From Planctomycetota bacterium (GTDB lineage: Bacteria; Planctomycetota; Phycisphaerae; FEN-1346; JAACEH01), in NCBI GenBank assembly GCA_016935955.1, contig JAFGPY010000012.1:1-12086 (forward strand): a stretch of DNA of 12,086 bases, in the 5' to 3' direction. Of the stretch, positions 7,801-12,086 are shown in pieces (position 1 is the first letter of the stretch; each line of letters starts with the position of its first letter). Position numbers and translations under genes: made by a program. The notes below the pieces were generated by a model. It was not told where the DNA came from, did not search any database, and was given only the letters and a program-made list of their open reading frames with translations.

Positions 7801-7940
7801 GCCGCAGCATCGGCGCCGAAATGCGAAACGGCGTCGGCATCGCCTCGGTCGGCGGCATCCTCGTCTCCGGCATCCTGACCCTGATCGTCATGCCGATCCT
7901 CTACGACCTGTTCACGCGGCGTCAACGGCCCAAGCCGTGA
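4866..7940 (+). CDS. RND-family efflux pump permease, with atypical TM4 relay residues (1024 aa)
   Basis: The inner-membrane pump of the tripartite system. It has full family length and the duplicated RND plan: TM1 near 10-28, a large periplasmic porter domain, TM2-TM6 from about 340 to 485, TM7 near 528-546, a second porter domain, and TM8-TM12 from about 861. Family landmarks include P-G-A-S-P-E-D-I-E near residue 51 and R960 in R-F-R-P-I-V-M, equivalent to AcrB Arg971. In known RND pumps TM4 carries one or two Asp (AcrB D407/D408) and TM10 often a Lys (K940). Here the TM4 segment reads G-V-L-V-T399-N400-S-I-V-V-L-E and TM10 reads I-V-V-N928-N-A-I-L-I-M-D. The usual acidic proton carriers are therefore absent. 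The gene overlaps the adaptor stop by one base. Substrates are unknown; the MarR context suggests amphiphilic drugs or phenolics rather than metals. Confidence 0.93.
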   Translation: MFLSNASIRRPIAMGCLIIGLALLGVNSYRKMALELMPQMDSPYITIVTVYPGASPEDIETDVAKRIEDAVVSIDGLKHVTSSCMENVCQTLLEFHLDIDVDIAATDVREKLDLVRADFPEDVEDPKIQKFDINAKPIITLALTGDAPLDELYDYADNTLRDRVTVISGVAEVQLIGGAEREVRIELDRRELSARGLTSTDVVAAVQGGVRTIPSGRVRDNGTEYTVTFDADFQAETEIGGLEIANRDGRRCHIRDVGRVVMSTEEVRQTAEIDGRPAVAIRVVKKADANAVEVTDSVRAAMGRLQDSLPGGMELIWVTDDGNIIEASNESAWVNVGEGILLTALILFIFLYNVRSLLVVGITMPLTVIIGLFFMQLVGFTLNNSTLIAIGMSVGVLVTNSIVVLEMIVARLDRTGDPKEASRLGASEAFIAVLASAGTNVVVLFPLAMMGSMVGRFIRPLALTMFIMTVVSLFISFTLTPMLCSLLLKPRRAEDNGLLRKMERLWNRGFDRLVGLYRRLLQFNERHRWAAILTLLVVVAMFVHSLRLAGSLGSSMVADTDRGEIYIKLELPTEYDLANSSARIARAQRLLADLPELRHILTTIGKVEGVIGQSSEGVYLAQILLRFSERTERNLTIDDLQDDVRGRMTEFPGAIVTVTVPSPIGGQSSDIDMAISGDDLKTLDALAIKSAALAGEMPGILDPDTTVRPGKPELRIRPKRPVLSDMELAAVSLGLSLRGNLEGITAGTFKRNARNYDIVVTCAEQPGKLQVERFQVPGTEGHPALLTDVATIEERWKPIQITRKDKQRISKLLANPAPDLPLGTAVNQIRQAVEEKADLPAGYDVSFGGVYEVMAEAQEALGEAGLIAVILVVLTLAAILESFKQPGLILVTLPLALIGAIWALAVAGGNFGIFEIMGLVMMVGIVVNNAILIMDQFNVLVAQGTPRHQAMIAASCDRFRPIVMITVAAVLGMLPLALSRSIGAEMRNGVGIASVGGILVSGILTLIVMPILYDLFTRRQRPKP

Positions 7941-7998
7941 CGGGCGGCCCGCCGCCGTCTCCTGGCGCTTCAGCGACAGACCGCGGAGGCAAAAGCAC

Positions 7999-8027
7999 TT
8001 GCGTTGCGGGGGCAGGGGACGTATAAT
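7999..8027 (+). promoter_or_regulatory. Promoter of the aldo/keto reductase gene
   Basis: TTGCGT (7999-8004), a 17-base spacer and a perfect TATAAT (8022-8027). The start point would be near 8034. It makes the reductase a transcription unit of its own, although no terminator with a T-run is visible between the pump stop at 7940 and this site, so read-through is possible. Confidence 0.6.
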
Positions 8028-8033
8028 GCAGTC

Positions 8034-8045
8034 GCCCTTCGGGGC
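8034..8045 (+). other. UUCG-capped hairpin at the predicted 5' end of the reductase mRNA
   Basis: GCCC-TTCG-GGGC begins at the predicted start point. UUCG tetraloops are exceptionally stable, and a stem at the very 5' end can protect mRNA from decay. With a bulged C, the stem could extend outward by CAGT/ACTG (8029-8049), though those bases may not be transcribed. Confidence 0.4.
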
Positions 8046-8069
8046 ACTGTCCTTTTCTTGTCGCGCCAA

Positions 8070-8100
8070 GGCGAGAGGCCCAACACTGTGCCTCGTCGCC
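8070..8100 (+). other. Long hairpin in the reductase leader
   Basis: GGCGA+GAGGC (8070-8079) pairs with GCCTC+G+TCGCC (8090-8100): ten base pairs, a single bulged G at 8095 and a ten-base loop. It has no T-run after it, so it is not an ordinary terminator. Downstream, TCTC-GAAG-GAGA (8177-8188) could partly hide the Shine-Dalgarno site. A regulatory leader is possible but not shown. Confidence 0.4.
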
Positions 8101-8193
8101 TTTGCTGTTCTCTGGAGCCGCCGACGAAATCCGTATTCGGTCGCCTCGCGGCCGTTGAGCGGATCCCGCCGGCGCTTCTCGAAGGAGAGACCG

Positions 8194-9330
8194 ATGCACT
8201 ATCGACCGTACGGCACAACCGGCCACGACATCTCGGTGGTGGCCATGGGCGGCATGCGCTTCGGGAGGCCCGAGGCGATCGACGAGATGGCCGAGATCCC
8301 GCTCTACCTGTACGACCACGGCGTGAACTACTTCGACACGGCCCCGGGCTACTGCGCAGCCAAGAGCGAAACCATCCTGGGCACGGCCGTCAAGGAGATG
8401 AAGCGTCGCGGCGGCCCGCCGTTTTTCGTCTCGACCAAGACCTTCGCCGGCTCCGAGGCCGAGGTCCGCAAGGAGCTGGACACCAGCCTCGAGCGGCTGA
8501 ACGTCGAGCGGATCGACTTCTACCACATCTGGTGCATCCGCACCTGGCAGGAGTGGGAGGAGCGAAAGGCCAAGGGCGTCCTGGAGGCCTTCCGCAAGGT
8601 CAAGGACGAAGGCCTGGTCCGCCACGTGGTCATCTCGACGCACCTGAACAGCGACGACATCTGCCGACTGATCGACGAGGGGCCCTTCGAGGGCATCCTG
8701 ATGGGCTACTGTGCGGCCAACTTCGCCTACCGCGAGCAAGGCGCCGCCGCGGCCCACGACAAGGGGCTCGGCGTGATGATCATGAACCCGCTGGCCGGCG
8801 GCACGTACTGGCAGTCGCCCGAATCGTTCGCCTTTCTGAAGCAGCGGCCGGGCGACGACCTGCTCCGCGGCGGGTTGCGGTTTGTCGTCAGCAACCCGAA
8901 CGTGACGGGAGCCCTGGTCGGCGTGCGGAGCATGGACGACGCCCGGGCCACGGTGCAGGCGGTCGAGAGCATGGACCTGTACGGTCCGCAGGAACTCGCC
9001 GACCTGAAGCGGTCCATCGAGAAGGAGTTCACCAGCCTGTGCACGTCGTGCCAATACTGCAAGGACTGCCCGGCCGAGATGCCGGTGCCCAAGCTCATGG
9101 ACACGGCCAACGTGCTGGAGTTCAACGCCACGGCCGCACGCGAAGTCTGGGGGCGGCTGAAGTACCACTGGGGAATCAACGACCTTCCGGCGGTGGTGGA
9201 CGCCTGCCTGGACTGCGGGCGGTGCGAGGAGGCGTGCACTCAGCAGTTGCCGATTCGCCAGCGACTCAAGCGGCTCAAGGAGGCCTGGCATGAGGCCGAA
9301 GCCCAGATTGCCGCAGAGAAGAAATCGTGA
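8194..9330 (+). CDS. Aldo/keto reductase with C-terminal double [4Fe-4S] ferredoxin domain (378 aa)
   Basis: A cytoplasmic oxidoreductase. The N-terminal TIM-barrel (about residues 1-270) starts with M-H-Y-R-P-Y-G-T-T-G and holds the tetrad residues D48, Y53 and K82. The fourth position, normally His in D-x-Y-x-x-H, is W113 (D108-F-Y-H-I-W-C), with a His at 111 instead. The C-terminal domain has C283-x2-C286-x2-C289-x2-C292-P and C338-x2-C341-x2-C344-x3-C348, the pattern of ferredoxin-type aldo/keto reductases that carry two iron-sulfur clusters. Start: ATG 8194 after AAGGAGAG (8182-8189). Upstream in-frame codons overlap the promoter. The natural substrate is not known for most of this subfamily; the clusters suggest electron exchange with a ferredoxin or flavoprotein rather than simple NADPH use (inference). 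Confidence 0.92.
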   Translation: MHYRPYGTTGHDISVVAMGGMRFGRPEAIDEMAEIPLYLYDHGVNYFDTAPGYCAAKSETILGTAVKEMKRRGGPPFFVSTKTFAGSEAEVRKELDTSLERLNVERIDFYHIWCIRTWQEWEERKAKGVLEAFRKVKDEGLVRHVVISTHLNSDDICRLIDEGPFEGILMGYCAANFAYREQGAAAAHDKGLGVMIMNPLAGGTYWQSPESFAFLKQRPGDDLLRGGLRFVVSNPNVTGALVGVRSMDDARATVQAVESMDLYGPQELADLKRSIEKEFTSLCTSCQYCKDCPAEMPVPKLMDTANVLEFNATAAREVWGRLKYHWGINDLPAVVDACLDCGRCEEACTQQLPIRQRLKRLKEAWHEAEAQIAAEKKS

Positions 9331-9607
9331 TTGCGTGGCATAGCGCAAAAGGACTCAGGGCGATATTCACTGCTGCACTGGCTTCCGCTCTGGTATACCT
9401 ACTATAGGTGATATTCCCCACCGAACCGTGTTTGCCACCGATAAACGGCATTTGCTGTCCGAGAGCGGCGAAGTTCGGGCGCGTGGCCAGCTACGACTTG
9501 CGCGAAAAGACGCAGTTATGGTGGGCGATAATACGCAGCAAGTACTGGCGGCTCTGTCCGCAAAAGATACTAGAATGAATCATATGACGCACAATGGGCT
9601 GAAATGA
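9331..9607. other. AT-richer gap without a recognisable gene
   Basis: The first part of a 444-base gap is noticeably richer in A+T than the genes on both sides. Seen: a small stem right after the reductase stop (TTGCG 9331-9335 with CGCAA 9344-9348), a GGTATACC palindrome (9392-9399), and a TGCG/CGCA stem near 9499-9513. No reading frame with good coding signs or ribosome-binding site was found, and no clear promoter. It may be 3' untranslated sequence, the 5' part of a non-coding RNA, or decayed DNA. Confidence 0.4.
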
Positions 9608-9751
9608 ATGCCAGAAGAAAAAGCGCACTTCTGGCATGCTGTTTGCACTTTCACAATCTACGGACAGTGCCCACGTTGGGCTTCGGCAAGAGGTTAGTAA
9701 CCCTTTGCCAAAGGTGGTCGGGTAATCCCCCCTCCCGACCACTGTTTTTTT
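9608..9751 (+). ncRNA. Candidate structured small RNA or structured 3' UTR ending in a terminator
   Basis: Four stem-loops follow one another. (1) ATGCCAGAAG (9608-9617) with CTTCTGGCAT (9628-9637), ten perfect pairs. (2) GCCC (9669-9672) with GGGC (9678-9681). (3) GGCAAG-A-GGTT (9685-9695) with AACC-C-TTTGCC (9699-9709), containing one G-U pair and one A-C mismatch. (4) The terminator at 9714-9742. No plus-strand gene follows for 1.8 kb, so this is not an ordinary leader. It does not match the conserved cores of tmRNA, RNase P or SRP RNA that I can recall. The 5' end is uncertain; no convincing promoter was found, so it could instead be released from the reductase mRNA. Confidence 0.35.
9714..9751 (+). 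terminator. Rho-independent terminator (plus strand)
   Basis: GTGGTCGGG (9714-9722), an 11-base loop, and CCCGACCAC (9734-9742) form nine perfect pairs, followed after TG by seven T (9745-9751). On the opposite strand only three T follow the stem, so it should work mainly rightward. It ends plus-strand transcription before the convergent gene at 9775. Confidence 0.88.
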
Positions 9752-9774
9752 GCGCTCACGGTATCCCGCCTGAA

Positions 9775-10887
9775 TCACCCGCCCGGTGAGGCCCCAGGTC
9801 CCTGACGCCGCCTGAGCAGCAACCAGATCGCCGCCGCGCAGGTTGCCGACACGGCACCGATCCCGACCACCGCTGGCACAATCCGACCGCGACGGCCCCC
9901 CGGACGCCCCACCGTATCGGCCACCGGACCCCCGTCTGCGTCCGATTCTGTTACGGCTCGGAGCCCGGATGTGGCGGTGATTGGCACTGTCGCCCTCGGC
10001 CCGGGTTGCGATGGTTCCTGCGGAGCCACCGCGGGCGCCGCCGGGTCTCCGTCCTCGAACAGGGGATCGTCCGGTCCCAGGTTCAGAGTCGCACGCAGCT
10101 TCTTCTCAGCCTCTGCGGCCACGATCGTTCCGGCGTACCGCTCCATGAGCAGTTGCATGGCCTTCAGGCTCTCGGCCTCGTCCTTGTGGCGATAACTGTT
10201 GTAGATTCGCTCGACGGCCTTTCGCTGCATCTGCTCGACATTCTCCCGTTCGCGGACCAGCTGGGTCTCCAGTTGCCGCTGCCGGGCCGGCGACGAGGCT
10301 GGCCCGTTCCACTTGTAGTGCGGCAACTCGACCTCCTCGGCCTTCATCTCCAGCAACGGGCGGAACCATTCCACCAGTTCGTCGCCGGCCGGACGGTAAC
10401 CGTTCATGCCGATGATCGCGGCTGCATAGACGGTCTGCCGCGGCGACGAGGCCTCGACGCATCGCTCCCACCAGACGCGGGCCTGCTCCCAGTCCGTGCG
10501 GATGCCTCGGGCGGGATCATTGTTGAAGGCGTACATCTGGCCGATGCGATTGGCCAGGTGGGCGTTGCTCTTCGCCCCGGGCTGCGCGGCATAAGCGGCC
10601 GCATAGAACTCGATCGCCTTGTCGCGGTTGCGGTCGTCCTGCGAGGCGAACATGGGGTCCGCCTGCTTGCCTTGCAGGTACAGCCCGGCGGCCACCTCGT
10701 TGTCGAACACCAGGTCGTTTTCCTCCACCCACCTGATCGTTCCGTCGATTTCGACCTCGCGGAGTTGGTCGCGCTGCGGCCGGCTGGACGACGGGACGGT
10801 TGTCTGGGCGTCGGCGATCGCGCACCAAGCCACGCCGATCGCGCCCGCCATTGCCGCAAGTACGGTTCGTCTGACCCGTCCTCTCAC
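9775..10887 (-). CDS. Exported TPR-like protein with C-terminal membrane anchor (370 aa, function unknown)
   Basis: I do not recognise a named family. Seen: a basic start and hydrophobic signal peptide ending in A-I-A-D-A before Q (about residue 28); a helical region around 85-150 with TPR/SEL1-like spacing (D-K-A-I-E-F-Y-A-A-A-Y-A-A-Q-P, then W-W-E-R-C-V-E-A); a charged, probably coiled-coil stretch about 205-265; a Pro/Ala/Gly-rich linker; one membrane helix at about 336-358; and an R-R-R-Q tail. This predicts a periplasmic body with C-in topology, useful as a protein-protein scaffold. The start is GTG at 10887, with AAGGA nine bases upstream; no strong promoter was found. The codon use looks like that of its neighbours. 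It lies 118 bases downstream of the small membrane protein on the same strand, and an operon is possible. Confidence 0.8.
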   Translation of the reverse strand: MRGRVRRTVLAAMAGAIGVAWCAIADAQTTVPSSSRPQRDQLREVEIDGTIRWVEENDLVFDNEVAAGLYLQGKQADPMFASQDDRNRDKAIEFYAAAYAAQPGAKSNAHLANRIGQMYAFNNDPARGIRTDWEQARVWWERCVEASSPRQTVYAAAIIGMNGYRPAGDELVEWFRPLLEMKAEEVELPHYKWNGPASSPARQRQLETQLVRERENVEQMQRKAVERIYNSYRHKDEAESLKAMQLLMERYAGTIVAAEAEKKLRATLNLGPDDPLFEDGDPAAPAVAPQEPSQPGPRATVPITATSGLRAVTESDADGGPVADTVGRPGGRRGRIVPAVVGIGAVSATCAAAIWLLLRRRQGPGASPGG

Positions 10888-10911
10888 TTGCCCGTTTCCT
10901 TAGTGTCGTTA

Positions 10912-10929
10912 ACAGAATCATCTGTACAG
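10912..10929. promoter_or_regulatory. Inverted repeats upstream of the TPR-like gene
   Basis: ACAG-N6-CTGT (10912-10925) overlaps the palindrome CTGTACAG (10922-10929), so the ACAG/CTGT half-site occurs three times in 18 bases, 11 bases upstream of the ribosome-binding site of the leftward gene. It could be a regulator site, but there is no partner in the window. Confidence 0.25.
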
Positions 10930-11005
10930 TCGGCGTTCGCGTCCGACGCCCCGCTTTAGACGCCGCAACCGCCCGCCGAGTTCTCCCCACCGGCAGGCAT
11001 AAGGT

Positions 11006-11293
11006 TTACTGGTGGCTGTAGCGATACTTCGCGTGCGTCCGGCCGCCGTTGCCCCAGGCCCCCAGGTCGGCGATCACCGCCAGAACCAGCACCACCAGCC
11101 AGCCGCCCGAGACGCCGCCCCTGTAGACATGGGCCCCGACGTAGGCCAGCGTCGTGTAGGGCATCAGCAGAAATCCCAGAATCGGCAGCAGCCAGGAATC
11201 GAAGGCCCGGCCCAGGGCGTTCGAGAACAGCCAGATGATCGCCAGCGCCACCCGCGGCGCCGCCAGGCCCAGCAAGGCTACGAAACATCCCAT
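11006..11293 (-). CDS. Small multi-span membrane protein (95 aa, function unknown)
   Basis: A short, strongly hydrophobic protein with about three membrane segments: residues near 4-24, 34-54 (the W-L-L-P-I-L-G-F-L-L-M-P-Y-T-T-L-A-Y-V block) and 62-80, and a polar tail (T-H-A-K-Y-R-Y-S-H-Q). Small proteins with this P-I-L-G-F-x-x-x-P-x-T-T-L-A-Y core are, from memory, common in bacteria without known function. The start is ATG at 11293, with GGAGG nine bases upstream; the stop is TAA. A longer frame from 11318 on the same strand, in another phase, is a shadow. It precedes the TPR-like gene on the same strand. Confidence 0.78.
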   Translation of the reverse strand: MGCFVALLGLAAPRVALAIIWLFSNALGRAFDSWLLPILGFLLMPYTTLAYVGAHVYRGGVSGGWLVVLVLAVIADLGAWGNGGRTHAKYRYSHQ

Positions 11294-11425
11294 GATCGTT
11301 TTCCTCCGTCCACCACACGCCCTATCCGACTAACGACACGGTCCGCCCATCTTATCCCTTGAATGTCTCCGTGGGAAGACTTCCGCCGCAGAGCAACGCC
11401 CGTCGGCCGTCCGGCGACCAGCCTC

Positions 11426-11454
11426 TTGCAGTGTCAGCGGCTTGTCGTTACAGT
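11426..11454 (+). promoter_or_regulatory. Possible promoter of the epimerase gene
   Basis: TTGCAG (11426-11431), a 17-base spacer and TACAGT (11449-11454): three of six and four of six matches to consensus. The spacing is ideal but both boxes are imperfect. The leader would be about 93 nt. Confidence 0.4.
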
Positions 11455-11457
11455 GTC
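11426..11457 (+). repeat. Direct repeat TTrCAGTGTC, 22-base period
   Basis: TTGCAGTGTC (11426-11435) and TTACAGTGTC (11448-11457) match at nine of ten positions and start exactly 22 bases apart, about two helical turns, so both face the same side of the DNA. They coincide with the proposed -35 and -10 and may be a regulator site for the epimerase gene. Confidence 0.4.
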
Positions 11458-11553
11458 CCGTCAGCCACGTGCGGCCCCAACGAAGCACACCGTGTTCGTA
11501 CTGTCATGGATGGCGGCGTTGGGCAACCAACACGAGTGGGGGGATGGGCGCAG

Positions 11554-12086
11554 ATGAAGGTTCTGGTCACTGGTGCGGGCGGCTTCCTCGGACGCGGACT
11601 GATCGTGCCGTTCGAAAGCAAGCACACGTTGCGGCTGATGGACGTGGTCGACTGGCCCACGCCGCACGAGAAGATCGTCGGCGACGTGGCCGATCTGGAG
11701 ACCTGCCGCCGCGCGGTCCAGGGCATGGACGCCATCGTCATCGCCCACATGGCCTCGCGGCAAGCCGGCGCCTACGAGGCGCCCACCGTGGCCTTCGACG
11801 TCAACGTCAAAGGGACGGCCAACCTCTTCTTCGCGGCCGCCGAGCAGGGCATCCGTCGCGTCGTCCTGATTTCCACGGGCGGGGTCGTCGGAGCCTACAA
11901 GGGATCGTTCCTCAGTCGCGACCTGCCGCTGAAGGCCGTCAGTCTCTACGGCCTGACCAAGGCCCTGCAGGAAATCGTCGCCGAACAGTACCACCGCGAG
12001 TTCGGCTTCCAGGTGGCGGTGCTGCGGCTCGGCTACATCCTCTCGGCCGACGATCACGACAACGTCGTGGACAAGTACGGCCACAA
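11554..12086 (+). CDS. NAD(P)-dependent epimerase/dehydratase, extended SDR (C-terminus beyond window)
   Basis: The first 177 residues of a cytoplasmic nucleotide-sugar or sugar oxidoreductase, about half the usual 300-330. The Rossmann fold opens with M-K-V-L-V-T-G7-A-G-G10-F-L-G13, the extended-SDR TGxxGxxG motif. G-D-V-A-D-L near residue 48 is the adenine-binding Asp region, followed by V-N-V-K-G-T-A-N-L. S107-T is the catalytic Ser region and Y132-G-L-T-K136 is the YxxxK catalytic pair, then V-L-R-L-G-Y-I. The substrate cannot be told from this part: UDP-sugar epimerase, uronate dehydrogenase and related enzymes look alike here. The start is ATG 11554, after a G-rich Shine-Dalgarno-like stretch at 11537-11543. 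It is preceded by a possible promoter and a direct repeat. Confidence 0.88.
   Translation, partial: MKVLVTGAGGFLGRGLIVPFESKHTLRLMDVVDWPTPHEKIVGDVADLETCRRAVQGMDAIVIAHMASRQAGAYEAPTVAFDVNVKGTANLFFAAAEQGIRRVVLISTGGVVGAYKGSFLSRDLPLKAVSLYGLTKALQEIVAEQYHREFGFQVAVLRLGYILSADDHDNVVDKYGH

Noticed and set aside
7941..7998. Terminator after the pump gene
   Set aside because: GGCGG-C-CCGCC has too small a loop and no T-run follows; no supported terminator is visible here.
7999..8193. Upstream start for the aldo/keto reductase
   Set aside because: The in-frame codons at 7999 and 8026 overlap the promoter itself, and the added residues match no part of the family. ATG 8194 has a clear AAGGAG.
9491..9778. 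95-codon minus-strand frame starting with GTGA overlap at the stop of the TPR-like gene
   Set aside because: The overlap looks like coupling, but the frame reads through the terminator stem, has no recognisable domain and has composition unlike the neighbours. It could be revisited if relatives conserve it.
9604..9789. 61-codon plus-strand frame across the hairpin region
   Set aside because: It runs through the rho-independent terminator and its T-run, so a full message would rarely be made, and there is no ribosome-binding site.
10800..10887. C-terminal sorting signal of PEP-CTERM type in the TPR-like protein
   Set aside because: The protein's C-terminus (about 9775-9890) has a membrane helix and Arg cluster, but no Pro-Glu-Pro or Gly-Gly motif precedes the helix. 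A plain membrane anchor is enough.
11501..11507. CTGTCAT heptamer resembling half a Pho box before the epimerase gene
   Set aside because: There is only one copy, without the second heptamer 11 bases away that a Pho box needs.
1..12086. CRISPR arrays, tRNA or rRNA genes, insertion sequences
   Set aside because: No regularly spaced repeats, cloverleaf-like genes, rRNA cores, transposase reading frames or terminal inverted repeats with target duplications were seen.

Overview
The window is high-GC bacterial DNA, roughly two-thirds G+C by eye in the genes, and comes from a diderm (Gram-negative-type) organism. The evidence is two outer-membrane efflux lipoproteins, a periplasmic adaptor and an RND pump, all with ordinary Shine-Dalgarno sites and sigma-70-like promoters. 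A planctomycete or related deep-branching lineage would fit the style of the gene set (GTG starts, a signal-peptide TPR-like protein with a C-terminal membrane anchor, a ferredoxin-type aldo/keto reductase). That placement is inference; nothing here fixes the taxon.

Layout. (1) 1-1486, minus strand: a TetR/CecR-like repressor followed, with a 4-base GTGA overlap, by a NodT/CusC-type outer-membrane factor that runs off the left edge. This is probably the start of one tripartite efflux operon whose adaptor and pump lie outside the window. (2) 1487-1733: a divergent control region, AT-rich compared with its surroundings. It holds two outward-facing promoters (TTGACA-N17-TAAACT leftward, TTGACA-N17-TATAAT rightward), a matching pair of GCCG-AAAn-CGGC inverted repeats, one at each promoter, and an ATAATT-N8-AATTAT palindrome over the rightward -10. 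(3) 1734-7940, plus strand: a second, complete efflux operon, marR - outer-membrane factor - adaptor - RND pump, with every junction overlapping by 1-4 bases. The pump has Thr-Asn where the proton-relay aspartates of TM4 normally sit, and Asn in place of the TM10 lysine. (4) 7999-9330: a separate unit with its own promoter, a structured leader of about 160 nt, and an aldo/keto reductase with a C-terminal double [4Fe-4S] domain. (5) 9331-9774: an AT-richer gap without a convincing protein gene. It ends in a run of four stem-loops, the last a strong rho-independent terminator on the plus strand, so it may be a small RNA or a long structured 3' UTR. (6) 9775-11293, minus strand: an exported TPR-like protein with a C-terminal anchor, preceded by a small multi-span membrane protein. 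(7) 11554-right edge, plus strand: the N-terminal 177 residues of an NAD(P)-dependent epimerase/dehydratase.

How it works together: two efflux operons stand back to back, each headed by its own repressor gene, and they share one control region. The simplest reading is that the TetR-like and MarR-like proteins each sense toxic ligands and derepress export. The repeated GCCG-AAAn-CGGC site suggests that one regulator, probably the TetR protein, may act on both operons. The reductase and the genes to its right look like independent units.
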